64,000 nucleotides of DNA from Candidatus Zymogenaceae bacterium (GTDB lineage: Bacteria; Desulfobacterota; Zymogenia; Zymogenales; Zymogenaceae), in NCBI GenBank assembly GCA_016931225.1, contig JAFGFE010000018.1:124001-188000 (forward strand). Direction: 5' to 3'. Position 1 is the first letter of the stretch; the number at the start of each line of letters is the position of its first letter. A program made the translations under genes and the position numbers. The notes under the pieces were generated by a model. The model searched no databases. It was not told the origin of the DNA and was given only the letters and a program-made list of their open reading frames with translations. This document shows, piece by piece, positions 52,841 through 62,132 of the stretch.

Positions 52841-55087
52841 ATGACTGATCCAGGTGTCTTGAAAAAATATCTTGATCTGATCAGATCGGGGGGCCTCACT
52901 CGACAGGATCGTTTAATCCTCGCCGGGGGCACCATGCCGAACGGAACCCCCACGCCGCCTGAAATTCTCGGCTTGCTCTTTCATGACGAGGATCGACATA
53001 TTCGTGAAGAGGCCGTCGGCTCGATGCTCAAGCTTTCCGAGCCGGAACTCAGGCAGCTGGCCATGGATACGAATTCCTCCTCTGAATTGCTGAAATTTCT
53101 GGCCACGCATTTTCACGACTCCCCTTCCATCGGCGTTTCAATTATCAGCAACAAGAACATCACCCTGGAGATCCTGAAAATCCTTCAGGGGAAGAGCGAC
53201 GATCGGGAATCGATGGAGTTTGACGGCGCCTTTTCTCACGAAGAGGTGATAGAGGCCGGATACCGTGATGCGGAGGAAAGCTACGATTCGTCCATCCTGG
53301 ATTCGATAGTTGAAGATGAAGAGGACATGACCATTGAGATCGAGATGGGCGATGACGATCTTTCTCTTGAAACCGAACCCCCCGGCGGCCCGCAAAAAGA
53401 TTTTTCGGAACCGTCGTCGGTGTTACCGGAACACTCCGGAGGCGGCGAAGAAATCGTCTTTGACAGATATGATATGAGCAGCCCGGATGACGAATCTCTC
53501 TCCACCGATCGACGGGAAGAACTCATTCTGGACGACGACAGCGATATGATTCGTGACGATCTTCATACAAGCCATACCGATGACATCGTTATTGATGAAG
53601 ACCTGATCGATGAACGGGATCAGTTTTCCCAAACCGTGGATTATATCGAGGAACGATTCGACGATGTGTTCGATTTCGTTCCCACATCAGGCGATGATTC
53701 TGAAGTAAAAGCCCCGAAGGACGATTTCAATATTGTTCTCGAACGAGGGCCGTTTGATACGTTGCTTACTCCTGAACATAAGGTTCAAAGGGAAGCCGTT
53801 CGGCCGACGGTTAGCGATGGCGACGCCGAGGTGACGCTTGCCACCGATAAATTCGTTACCCGGATACCGAAACAGCGGTATTACTATAAAGCCAGCCTTT
53901 TGGAGCTGCTGACGCCGGTCATTAAGATATCCATTCCCATCATAATCGTATTGCTCATCTTTTTGGTATATTGGATATCTGTTCCGAGAGAACCGCTTTC
54001 GGTGGAATCCTTTGAAAACGGCATCAACAGAAACCTGATTGACGGAAAGATCCTCGGATTCAACTCGAAGCTTCCCAATCCGCTGCCCGGCGATGCGACA
54101 ATATCTTCATGGAATTCTCTGGATGTCTCGGAGGAGACGGAAGTTGCATCCGGCAAGCTGCGTGGCGAGATGGATTCGTTCCTCACCACCTATGAAGTTG
54201 AAATTGAAATCGAGGATTTGAAAACCCGAATCGAAGGCGGTAAACGGGAGCTGAACAGCACGGAAAACCGACAGGTTGAAGTTGCAGATACCATTGAAGC
54301 CCTGAACACGAAGATCGCCTCCCTGGAGGAGATCGTTGTGAACGAGAATCTAAACGAGCGGGACATAGAAGACAAGAGACAGGAGGAGCTGGGCGCCTTC
54401 GAGGGGGAATTTGCCGAGTTAGAGGAGAGGCACCTGGTACTCGAGGAGGAGATCGCCGACGTGAAGCGACGAATCGCCGCATATGACGGCCCGATCGGCG
54501 AAGACGAAAGCCCGGGACATGTGGCGAATAAGATTGAGTTGGAGGCGCTGACCAAGGAGCTTGGGGAAGTGGCTCCGCAGTATAATCGGTACAAGGGCGA
54601 ATATCAGGGAATCGTCGACGTGATAAATCGGAAGTACGACACCATGCGTGATAACGTTAAAGCCCTGAAAAAATCAAAAGACATGCTTCAAACCCTCCAG
54701 AAGGAGCAGCTCAAGAACGTAGCATATATAGAGAATATTTACAGCCAGATAGAATCGAATACAAAAGATCTGGCGGCCCTGGAAAAATCACCTGAGCGGG
54801 GGCCCAAACTTAAGGGCGCCGCTCTCTCCAACTTTTTGGTGTTCAATTATTTTCTGGTGGAAAAGATGACCACTCGGGAGGAAGAGGTATCCTCCTTTGC
54901 GAGATATGCAATCTACAAGCGGGTTGCGAATATTGATGTAACCTATGAATTGTCCGACGGCGAGAAACGGGCTGCAACATATGCCTTTACGTTCATGCGC
55001 ATGGAGACGTTCAACAAGATCCTGGTTTTTACATGGAATTTCGACAGCACCACCTGGGTGCTGACCGGAATCGCAAGCGCAAAGTAA
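52841..55087 (+). CDS. Large unrecognised membrane protein: helical-repeat N-terminus, acidic linker, one membrane span, coiled coil
   Basis: I do not recognise this 748-residue protein. Residues 1-115 resemble HEAT-like helical repeats (EILGLLFHDEDRHIREEAVGSM). Residues about 125-330 are very acidic and look disordered. A single membrane helix lies at about 356-378. The rest contains long coiled-coil helices (about 445-650) and ends in a small beta-rich domain (TYELSDGEKRAATYAF). With one span, the acidic half is probably cytoplasmic and the coiled coil periplasmic. It sits between asd and ecfT and ends 13 bases before ecfT. A structural or scaffold role is possible but unproven. Confidence 0.75.
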   Translation: MTDPGVLKKYLDLIRSGGLTRQDRLILAGGTMPNGTPTPPEILGLLFHDEDRHIREEAVGSMLKLSEPELRQLAMDTNSSSELLKFLATHFHDSPSIGVSIISNKNITLEILKILQGKSDDRESMEFDGAFSHEEVIEAGYRDAEESYDSSILDSIVEDEEDMTIEIEMGDDDLSLETEPPGGPQKDFSEPSSVLPEHSGGGEEIVFDRYDMSSPDDESLSTDRREELILDDDSDMIRDDLHTSHTDDIVIDEDLIDERDQFSQTVDYIEERFDDVFDFVPTSGDDSEVKAPKDDFNIVLERGPFDTLLTPEHKVQREAVRPTVSDGDAEVTLATDKFVTRIPKQRYYYKASLLELLTPVIKISIPIIIVLLIFLVYWISVPREPLSVESFENGINRNLIDGKILGFNSKLPNPLPGDATISSWNSLDVSEETEVASGKLRGEMDSFLTTYEVEIEIEDLKTRIEGGKRELNSTENRQVEVADTIEALNTKIASLEEIVVNENLNERDIEDKRQEELGAFEGEFAELEERHLVLEEEIADVKRRIAAYDGPIGEDESPGHVANKIELEALTKELGEVAPQYNRYKGEYQGIVDVINRKYDTMRDNVKALKKSKDMLQTLQKEQLKNVAYIENIYSQIESNTKDLAALEKSPERGPKLKGAALSNFLVFNYFLVEKMTTREEEVSSFARYAIYKRVANIDVTYELSDGEKRAATYAFTFMRMETFNKILVFTWNFDSTTWVLTGIASAK

Positions 55088-55100
55088 TGTTCCGGCAATC

Positions 55101-55898
55101 ATGAGAATCCTCCAGGACATCACCCTCGGGCAATATATGCCCGCAGAATCCGTCATCCACAGACTGGATCCACGACTGAAATTTATTGTGCTCGTCGTTT
55201 TGATGGTGGTTGTTTTTTTCATAGAACAGCCCCTGAAGTTTGTCCTCCTCGGCCTCTGTGTGTTTTTGATAATCAGGCTTTCGAAGATTCCCCTTGCCTA
55301 CACGCTCAAGGGAATTGCGCCGTTTATATGGCTGTTTCTGTTCGCATCGATCGCTCATTTCTTTTTTACCCCCGGTGAATCCATCGCCCCGTTTCCCATC
55401 TGGAAGATCAACGTTACCCGTGAGGGGGTCGCAAACGGCGTTTTGGTGACGGCTCGGATATTTTTCATTATACTCCTGTCGTCCCTGTTGACCCTCACGA
55501 CAACCCCCCTGGAGCTGACCACAGCCCTGAAGCGGGGCCTGTCTCCCCTTGAGCGATGGAAGGTGCCGGTGGGGGATTTCGCCATGATGATGATGCTGAC
55601 CCTCAGGTTCGTGCCCATCCTGCTCATGGAGGCCAGGCGCGTTATCAACGCCCAGAAATCCCGGGGCATCGATTTCGAAGCCGGCGGCCTTGTAACGCGG
55701 GCCAGAAAGCTGGTGCCCATCTTCATTCCCCTGTTTCATCTCTCCTTCAAGCGGGCCGATGAGCTTGCAATCGCCATGACATGCCGCGGATACATGACCG
55801 GCATTTCCCGGACAATGTATCGGGAGCTCCGCTTCAAAAAGGTCGATTTCTATGCCGCGATCGTGTCCCTCCTTGTGATGCCGTTCTTTTTTATCTGA
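55101..55898 (+). CDS. ecfT: Energy-coupling factor transporter transmembrane protein EcfT
   Basis: EcfT couples ATPase subunits to a vitamin-binding S component. The 265-residue protein starts with the typical YMPAESVIHRLDPRLKF and has about five or six membrane helices. It carries the two coupling-helix motifs, here AQKSRG and AMTCRGY. ATG 55101 lies shortly after the upstream stop. The ATPase genes (ecfA) are missing from the window, while the S component bioY is two genes away, so a biotin transporter is the likely assembly. Confidence 0.92.
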   Translation: MRILQDITLGQYMPAESVIHRLDPRLKFIVLVVLMVVVFFIEQPLKFVLLGLCVFLIIRLSKIPLAYTLKGIAPFIWLFLFASIAHFFFTPGESIAPFPIWKINVTREGVANGVLVTARIFFIILLSSLLTLTTTPLELTTALKRGLSPLERWKVPVGDFAMMMMLTLRFVPILLMEARRVINAQKSRGIDFEAGGLVTRARKLVPIFIPLFHLSFKRADELAIAMTCRGYMTGISRTMYRELRFKKVDFYAAIVSLLVMPFFFI

Positions 55899-55899
55899 C

Positions 55900-56640
55900 A
55901 TGCGCACGATCAAGCTGGTCATCGCCTACGACGGCACGGATTTTCACGGCTGGCAGGTTCAGCCGGGCACACGGACCGTTCAGGGCGAGATTGAATCCAT
56001 CCTTTCCCTGATGACCGGAACGCCCACGCGGCTCTATGGGGCCGGGAGGACGGATGCCGGGGTGCACGCCCTGGGCCAGGTGGGTCATTTCAGGACCGAA
56101 AGCGCCATCGGTCGAGAGGACTTTTTTCGCGGTCTCAACGGACTGCTTTCGGACGACATCGGTATCCTTTCCGTCGAGGATGTCTCAGGCAACTTCGACG
56201 CCCGTCGATCGGCGACGGCCCGGGTGTATCGCTACTTTATATCTGAGGGCGGCGCCCCCCTCCCCTTTACCCGGCGGTATGTCTGGCATATGCGGGAGAT
56301 GCTGGATCTGGAGCGCATGACGCGGGCGGCTTCTCATCTCATCGGCACTCACGACTTCGCGTCGTTCGCCGGGGCGGGGGGGGATGATGAGGTGACGATA
56401 CGGGATGTATATGCGCTTGTCCTCTCCCGAAATCGGGGGGGGATTATCGAGATATGCGTGGAAGCAAACGCGTTTCTCCGGCACATGGTGAGAAACATTG
56501 CGGGCACCCTCGTGGAGGTGGGGAGGGGGAGGCGGGATCCCGACGAGATGCCCGATCTGATTTTAGCGAAAGACAGGGCGGCGGCGGGGGAAACCGCCCC
56601 GGCCCGCGGACTGTTTCTTGTGGAGGTGAAATATCCATAA
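55900..56640 (+). CDS. truA: tRNA pseudouridine(38-40) synthase TruA
   Basis: TruA modifies uridines 38-40 in the tRNA anticodon stem. The 246-residue protein has YDGTDFHGWQVQPGTRTVQGE, the catalytic aspartate in GAGRTDAGVHALGQV, ARRSATARVYRYF and FLRHMVRNIAGTLVEVG. It begins 1 base after ecfT; an ecfT-truA pairing is also common in Firmicutes. It is sandwiched between two biotin-transport genes. Its 3' end carries GGAGGTGA, which probably serves bioY. Confidence 0.95.
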   Translation: MRTIKLVIAYDGTDFHGWQVQPGTRTVQGEIESILSLMTGTPTRLYGAGRTDAGVHALGQVGHFRTESAIGREDFFRGLNGLLSDDIGILSVEDVSGNFDARRSATARVYRYFISEGGAPLPFTRRYVWHMREMLDLERMTRAASHLIGTHDFASFAGAGGDDEVTIRDVYALVLSRNRGGIIEICVEANAFLRHMVRNIAGTLVEVGRGRRDPDEMPDLILAKDRAAAGETAPARGLFLVEVKYP

Positions 56641-56665
56641 GCACACGCGGCTTCAGGTTCTGACG

Positions 56666-57196
56666 ATGGTGGCTCTTTTTTCCGCGTTGACGGCGGCGGG
56701 TGCGTATATCAAGATCCCCCTGCCTCCGGTCCCGCTGACGCTGCAGACCATGATGGTATATCTTTCCGGGCTCGTATTAGGGGGACGGGCCGGGGCGCTG
56801 TCCCAGGCGATATATCTGTTGTTGGGTCTTCTGGGTCTTCCGGTATTCGCATCGGGTGGGGGACCGGTATATATCCTCTCGCCCACGTTCGGGTATCTTA
56901 TTGCGTTCGTGCCCGCGTCGCTGGTTGTGGGATATTCGGTTCGACGATTAAAGGGGCGCGCGAGAATTTTAAGTATTGTGGCTGGAATGCTGGTGGTGTA
57001 TAGTATCGGTGTTGGATACCTTCTTTTTTCCATGAATGTGCTGCTTGACAAACCGATGAACGTGTATGACGCCGTCCGCGCCGGTTTTTTGATTACCGCA
57101 CCGGGGGAGATTCTCAAGGGCGTGGTATGCTGGATTTGTTACGCGTCGCTGGAACGTCGATTCGATCTGCCTCTGTTCGGGGGAGGTCATGATTGA
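56666..57196 (+). CDS. bioY: Biotin transporter substrate-binding subunit BioY
   Basis: BioY is the biotin-specific S component of ECF transporters. The protein has six hydrophobic helices and the family motifs IPLPPVPLTLQTMMVYLSG, GLLGLPVFASGGGPVYILSPTFGYLI and a C-terminal GEILKGVVCW. The listed ATG at 56666 begins inside the first helix and lacks a ribosome-binding site. The frame is open upstream to 56630, and an ATC at 56633 lies 6 bases after GGAGG in the end of truA. Starting there would add 11 residues (MHKHTRLQVLT) and give a normal family N-terminus. Confidence 0.92.
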   Translation: MVALFSALTAAGAYIKIPLPPVPLTLQTMMVYLSGLVLGGRAGALSQAIYLLLGLLGLPVFASGGGPVYILSPTFGYLIAFVPASLVVGYSVRRLKGRARILSIVAGMLVVYSIGVGYLLFSMNVLLDKPMNVYDAVRAGFLITAPGEILKGVVCWICYASLERRFDLPLFGGGHD

Positions 57197-58136
57197 CGAA
57201 CCGACCCTCTTTGATGTACCGCTGGAAAAGCTTGTCGGCATTACCCGGTCGATGATAGGCCAAGACGTTGAGAAGGCGAAGGAGGACATCGAGACTCTTT
57301 CGAATATATATCCGCATCACCCCCACATCAATCGGGAAAAAAAGATTGTTCTTCACATCCACGAGGCCTTGAACACGGACGGCACCCCCGCGGAGTTTTT
57401 CAAGCGTTTTCGTGCATACAGGAAGCTCCTGCAGGAGCTGGCATATGCCCCGACATACGCCATCCAGGTCGAGGAGCTGTTTTTCCGGCGGATCATCGAG
57501 ACCTTCGGCGACGATCCCCCCCAGCCGGTGTACGGATTCCCCACGGGTTATTTGTTGATGAAAGCGGGCATGTTCGAGGATGCCAGGGAGAGCCTGGAGG
57601 GGGAGGCCTCCGCCCCGTCGCTGCCGTCAAGATCCCGGGCACGGCTCGTCGGATACCTGGGGGATCTCTTTTCCATGATGGGCGATGAGCCTGTGGCCCG
57701 AAAAAAATACCTCGAGGCGATGCTGACCGACTGGCGGGGGATGGATGCCGATAATATCGTCGACGAGGACGTTCGGGCGCTTCTGAGCGGGTCGTACGTG
57801 TCGGAGGATCACGGCGGCGTTTGGGCCGCGTCGGTGGGGGCGATGTTTCTCATCCTGCCGCGACCGGATTTCGCCGATTCCGATGAGGTGCTCCGGTTTT
57901 CAAAGGAATTTCTCGCTCTGAAGAACGCGCAGAAGAAGGACGAGAGTGAAGAGCTGGCCGGAAAGCTCTTTTTCTACGCCCTGGTCATCGCCGAAAACGA
58001 GCGGCTGTTTCGCTCTCTCAAAGACGCGGATATCATGGAGCTGAGAAAATTGATGCGGCGGCTCAACGCCTCTCTCTTTCGCTTGTATACCAAGATCAGC
58101 CTCTCCTCGGACCGGGATGCCGAAGATCAATCATAG
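57189..58136 (+). CDS. Helical-repeat (TPR-like) cytoplasmic protein of unknown function
   Basis: The 315-residue protein is almost wholly helical, with repeat-like pairs resembling degenerate TPRs (for example LLMKAGMFEDARESLEGE and YLGDLFSMMGDEPVARKKYLEAM). It has no signal peptide or membrane span. ATG 57189 follows GGAGGTC and overlaps the end of bioY by 8 bases, so it is translationally coupled. I recognise no specific family. It faces the convergent DUF488 gene with only 9 bases between the stops. Confidence 0.75.
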   Translation: MIDEPTLFDVPLEKLVGITRSMIGQDVEKAKEDIETLSNIYPHHPHINREKKIVLHIHEALNTDGTPAEFFKRFRAYRKLLQELAYAPTYAIQVEELFFRRIIETFGDDPPQPVYGFPTGYLLMKAGMFEDARESLEGEASAPSLPSRSRARLVGYLGDLFSMMGDEPVARKKYLEAMLTDWRGMDADNIVDEDVRALLSGSYVSEDHGGVWAASVGAMFLILPRPDFADSDEVLRFSKEFLALKNAQKKDESEELAGKLFFYALVIAENERLFRSLKDADIMELRKLMRRLNASLFRLYTKISLSSDRDAEDQS

Positions 58137-58145
58137 CCGGTCGGT

Positions 58146-58646
58146 TTACGTCTTTTTCCCGAATAATCCCATCAACTCCCTTTCCGTCACCGTCTTCCCG
58201 TCCGACAGGATGTGGCGAACCGTAACATCACGCTCATCGAGGACCGCCGCGATGATATGGCGGCGATGACAGCGGTTCGGATCCTTCTCCGCGCACATGA
58301 CGGCGGTGTGTGCCTCTCCCGCTTCATTCAGGAGCGTATCGATCCCGGAATGAAACGACGGGTCCGCTATAGCCTGGGCATACGTCCTGGGCCGCGCGCC
58401 GTCCTCGTCTTTGATCCTCCCGCCGAGGGCGTCTCCCATGAAAAGATATCGGATGCCGGCGGATTCAAGCGCCCGTTTGATCTCCGTGCGGTTGAAGTGG
58501 GGGACGTGCCGGGAATAGGGCGCGCTTCGGACATCGACGACGCACCTGATGCCGTGGGTATGAAGGAGCCCGAGAAAGTCGTCGATCTCCATGTTGCTGT
58601 GGCCGATCGTCCAGACAACCGGCACATTTCGACACCGGGGGATCAT
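58146..58646 (-). CDS. DUF488 family protein
   Basis: The 166-residue protein matches DUF488: VWTIGHSNMEIDDFLGLLHTHG, VVDVRSAPYSRHVPHFN, YLFMGDALGG, and the cysteine/histidine segment MCAEKDPNRCHRRHII. The biochemical role of the family is not established. ATG 58646 overlaps the stop of the upstream exported-protein gene (ATGA), so both are translated from one minus-strand transcript. The length is typical. Confidence 0.9.
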   Translation of the reverse strand: MIPRCRNVPVVWTIGHSNMEIDDFLGLLHTHGIRCVVDVRSAPYSRHVPHFNRTEIKRALESAGIRYLFMGDALGGRIKDEDGARPRTYAQAIADPSFHSGIDTLLNEAGEAHTAVMCAEKDPNRCHRRHIIAAVLDERDVTVRHILSDGKTVTERELMGLFGKKT

Positions 58647-59284
58647 GGGGAGGATGCGCCCTCACCGAGAGACGGGTCGAGGGTGATGGAGTCGACGGCG
58701 GTATTGAAGGTGTCTCTCCATTCGTCCAGCGACGCCGGTGGACAGCGAAGGGTCATCGTCACGATGTGGGTTGGGGTGTAGTACCGGACGATGTATATAA
58801 TTGTATCGGGGAAGAGCGTGTTTTCCACCGTGGCCCGGGCGCACACCTCCATGCCGGGATGTCCGGAAAGCTCTCTGTTTTCGAGGGACAGTATCTCGAA
58901 GTCCGGCTTTGAGAAGGTGTTTTCGAAACTTATCGCCTCCCTCTTGAGAAAGGGAGACGCCGGATCGTTCGGTTCCGTCGCCGTCTCCGTATCCGATACC
59001 TCAGAAAGGAGTTCATTGCCGGTGGTTTCCTCGGCGATGAGGCTGAGACGGATGTCCCTGTTTTGGGCGGGGGAGAAGACGTCAAGTCCGTAATAGTCCC
59101 ACAGGACCCATCCAACCGGGGGCGTGAAGGCGCACACCCCCAGCTCGTCCATGTAGCGCCCGTCGCTCATTTCGCCGTTGACGGCAAAGGCGGTTTTTAC
59201 AGAGAACAGGAGCGCTAGCAGAAGGGCACACGCGAAGATGACGCAAAAAAGCCGATGACTTCCGGAAGATAAGCGAGGTGTCAT
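58643..59284 (-). CDS. Exported protein of unknown function (signal peptide)
   Basis: The 213-residue protein begins with a basic N-region, a hydrophobic core (about 14-30) and the likely signal peptidase I site TAFA-VN, so it is probably periplasmic. The mature part is beta-rich (CAFTPPVGWVLWDYYG, GHPGMEVCARATVEN, TIIYIVRYYTPTHIVTMTL). It resembles PsbP/DUF1795-like folds in pattern, but I cannot assign a family. It is the first gene of a two-gene minus-strand unit with DUF488. A probable promoter lies at 59318-59346. Confidence 0.75.
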   Translation of the reverse strand: MTPRLSSGSHRLFCVIFACALLLALLFSVKTAFAVNGEMSDGRYMDELGVCAFTPPVGWVLWDYYGLDVFSPAQNRDIRLSLIAEETTGNELLSEVSDTETATEPNDPASPFLKREAISFENTFSKPDFEILSLENRELSGHPGMEVCARATVENTLFPDTIIYIVRYYTPTHIVTMTLRCPPASLDEWRDTFNTAVDSITLDPSLGEGASSP

Positions 59285-59317
59285 ATCCGATCCGTTCCGT
59301 GAATTTTTAAATGCCGT

Positions 59318-59346
59318 ATTATAGCATGAAAGCGCCTAACTCCAAA
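59318..59346 (-). promoter_or_regulatory. Probable promoter for the exported-protein/DUF488 unit
   Basis: On the minus strand TTTGGA (59346-59341), 17 bases and a perfect TATAAT (59323-59318) lie about 35 bases before the start codon. Confidence 0.5.
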
Positions 59347-59367
59347 CGACGAAAGGGTGATGTTACG

Positions 59368-59396
59368 TTGACTTTCGTGCCAATGCATGGTACAGT
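59368..59396 (+). promoter_or_regulatory. Probable promoter for the radical SAM-rng unit
   Basis: TTGACT (59368-59373), exactly 17 bases and TACAGT (59391-59396). It lies about 115 bases before the GTG start, divergent from the minus-strand promoter nearby. Confidence 0.6.
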
Positions 59397-59510
59397 ACAA
59401 AAAATGAACGAAGAGTGTTCACCGCTCGCACCCACCCCGCGATACGACACCGGTGGTTTGTCCCTCGTCTGAACAGCGCTATTTAACCGAAGCCGAGCAT
59501 GGATTGATAC

Positions 59511-62132
59511 GTGTCAAAACGTGTAGAAGATATACATACATTTCTGGAACATTCTCTCGCCGGCGTCGCGATGCCCTCCCGGTATATCGGCGGGGAGATA
59601 AACACGACGGAGCGGGGGCCTGAGCCGGACGACCTCCGGTTTGTTCTGGCGTTCCCGGAGGCGTATGAGATCGGCATGAGCCATCTGGGAATATCCATTC
59701 TTGCCGATATCACAGGGAGGATGCCGGGCGTCTTCGTTGAGCGGGCGTACGCGCCCTGGGTGGATATGGAATCGCTGATGCGGCGGGAGGAGACGCCGCT
59801 CTTTACGCTGGAGACGAAGACGCCGCTGTGTGACGTCGATGTGATCGGCTTTTCTCTCATGTACGAGCTGACGTATACGAATGTTGTCTCCATGCTCGAG
59901 CTTTCCGGTATCCCCCCTCTGACGGCCGATCGAACCGATGGGCATCCCCTGATAATCGGCGGGGGCGCCGCGGTCTACAATCCGGAGCCGATCGCGGATT
60001 TTTTCGACGTCCTATTCATCGGCGAGGCGGATGAGGCGATAGAAGAGATCATCGAATATCTTCGTGATTGTCCCGACATGGAGAAAGAACGCCTTCTCCG
60101 AGGGCTGGAGAAGATAGACGGGGTGTATGTGCCCCGATTTTTTATGCCCCGGTATGAGCGCGGGCGCTTTGCGGGGATCGCTCGCTCGCCCGACGCCCCG
60201 AACGGCCCGGTCTCTGTCTCCCGCAGGGTGGTGTCGGACATCAACCGGGTGCCGGCTCCCCGGACTCCCGTGGTGCCGAATAAAAAGGCAATACACGACC
60301 GTATCAGCGTGGAGATCGCCCGGGGGTGCGGCAGGGGATGCCGGTTCTGCCAGGCCGGATTTGTCTACCGACCGGTACGGGAGCGGGACGTCGATATGGT
60401 GATCGACTCCGCCCTCACGGCCCGGGAAAGCACCGGCATGGAGGAGGTGTCGCTTTTGTCTCTCTCCTCCGGCGATTACGGCAGAATCGAGACTCTCATG
60501 TCCCGCCTGATGGATCACCTGGCGCCTCTCAAGGTGGCGTTGGCGGTGCCGTCTCTCAGGGTGGGGAGTCTCAAGCGGGAGATGATGGAGACGATTTTGC
60601 GGGTGAGGAAGACCGGTTTTACCATCGCCCCGGAGGCGGGGAGCCAGCGGCTCAGGGATGTCATCAACAAGAACGTGACGGAGACTGAGATCACCGACGC
60701 CGTTCAGGCGGTGTTCGACGCCGGCTGGCGGCTTCTGAAGCTCTATTTCATGATCGGTCTCCCCACGGAGACGGACGAGGACCTCGACGAGCTGTGCCGT
60801 CTGGTCGAGTTGGTGGACAGGAAGGTTCGTCGCGTCAAGAAGGGCGGCTTGAACGTGAGCGTCTCGACCTTTGTTCCCAAGCCCCATACCCCCTTCCAGT
60901 GGCAGCCTGCCCTTCCGATCGCCGAGACAAAGCGGAGGCAGGCTCGGATTTCCAAAAGACTCAAAGGGCTCCGGGCGTCGGTGAAGTTTCACGACGCCGA
61001 GATGAGTTATATGGAGGCGGTCTTCGCCCGGGGGGATCGACGGCTCTCCCGAGCGGTGATGGAGGCGTATCGTTTGGGGTGTCGATTCGACGGCTGGACG
61101 GAACGGTTCGATTTTTCCCTCTGGGAGGAGGCGTTCAGGCGGGCGGGTCTCTCCCCGTCCGATTACACGGAAGCGGCGTATGACCGAACAGAGCCCCTCC
61201 CCTGGAGCCATATCGAGACCGGCGTAACCGCGGCCTACCTGTGGGAGGAGCGGCGGCGGGCGTTCGACGGTGTAACCACCCCGGATTGCGCATCGAATGG
61301 ATGCACCGGCTGCGGGGTATGCGGGGATGGTCTTGCGACCGTGAGGGTGACGGAGGCGGGGGAGACGGCGGGAGGGAGCGGTATAATCCCGGATACACCG
61401 GAGGAAGACACGGAGAGGTATCGTTATCTGTGCGTCTATTCCCGATCGGGCCAGGCCCGGTTCCTGAGCCATCTGGAAACCGCGTCGGTCATCATCCGCG
61501 GCATGGCGAGGGCGGGACTTCCCCTGAAATATTCCGAGGGTTTCAATCCGAAGCCGAAGGTCAGCTTCCTGGACGCGCTTCCCGTGGGGGTGGAGACCGA
61601 AGGAGACCCCTTCGTGGTGGAGCTGACCGAGCGGGTATGCGAGGACGACCTTCGGGAAAGACTGAGCGCCCGGCTTCCCCGGGGGATTCGCCTGGAGGCG
61701 GCGTGTGCGATAGCCGCATCCGGGAACATGTCCAAGCGGTATCTGCAGCTGTCGTACCGGATAGCGCTTGTGGGCGCGGACGTTCCCCTCCCGGACGTCG
61801 ACGAGTCGATCGACGCATTTTTATCCCGGGACGAGGTGTGGTTTGAGGGCGGGGGCGATGCGAAGAAGAAGCGCATAAACGTCCGACCGTTTGTGGAATC
61901 GATGGAGTACCACCGGGAGTCCGAAACCCTGACCTTTGGGCTTGTGCGCATCAACGGATCGGCGCCCAGCCCCTATCGGGTGGCGTCGGCCCTTTTGGGG
62001 GTGAGGGAGAGGGACCTCAGAAACTGCAGGGTGGTCAAGGGGGAGAGCACGTCCGATTTTTTCCAAGACACGGCGTCCGAGGACGTCCCGATGTCTCAAG
62101 AAAGAGAAAAGAATTATACGGCGAAAGCATGA
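59511..62132 (+). CDS. Radical SAM protein fused to DUF2344 (TIGR03960/TIGR03936-like)
   Basis: The 873-residue protein has an N-terminal B12-binding-like region, then a radical SAM domain with the CGRGCRFC [4Fe-4S] motif at about residues 273-280. A second cysteine cluster (CASNGCTGCGVCG, about 594-606) follows. The C-terminal DUF2344 region starts at CVYSRSGQARFLSHLE and includes KYSEGFNPKPKVSF. In many genomes the two parts are fused or adjacent and lie next to RNase G and rplU-rpmA, as here. The substrate is unknown; the neighbourhood hints at RNA or ribosome modification. GTG 59511 lacks a clear ribosome-binding site. It overlaps rng by four bases. Confidence 0.92.
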   Translation: MSKRVEDIHTFLEHSLAGVAMPSRYIGGEINTTERGPEPDDLRFVLAFPEAYEIGMSHLGISILADITGRMPGVFVERAYAPWVDMESLMRREETPLFTLETKTPLCDVDVIGFSLMYELTYTNVVSMLELSGIPPLTADRTDGHPLIIGGGAAVYNPEPIADFFDVLFIGEADEAIEEIIEYLRDCPDMEKERLLRGLEKIDGVYVPRFFMPRYERGRFAGIARSPDAPNGPVSVSRRVVSDINRVPAPRTPVVPNKKAIHDRISVEIARGCGRGCRFCQAGFVYRPVRERDVDMVIDSALTARESTGMEEVSLLSLSSGDYGRIETLMSRLMDHLAPLKVALAVPSLRVGSLKREMMETILRVRKTGFTIAPEAGSQRLRDVINKNVTETEITDAVQAVFDAGWRLLKLYFMIGLPTETDEDLDELCRLVELVDRKVRRVKKGGLNVSVSTFVPKPHTPFQWQPALPIAETKRRQARISKRLKGLRASVKFHDAEMSYMEAVFARGDRRLSRAVMEAYRLGCRFDGWTERFDFSLWEEAFRRAGLSPSDYTEAAYDRTEPLPWSHIETGVTAAYLWEERRRAFDGVTTPDCASNGCTGCGVCGDGLATVRVTEAGETAGGSGIIPDTPEEDTERYRYLCVYSRSGQARFLSHLETASVIIRGMARAGLPLKYSEGFNPKPKVSFLDALPVGVETEGDPFVVELTERVCEDDLRERLSARLPRGIRLEAACAIAASGNMSKRYLQLSYRIALVGADVPLPDVDESIDAFLSRDEVWFEGGGDAKKKRINVRPFVESMEYHRESETLTFGLVRINGSAPSPYRVASALLGVRERDLRNCRVVKGESTSDFFQDTASEDVPMSQEREKNYTAKA

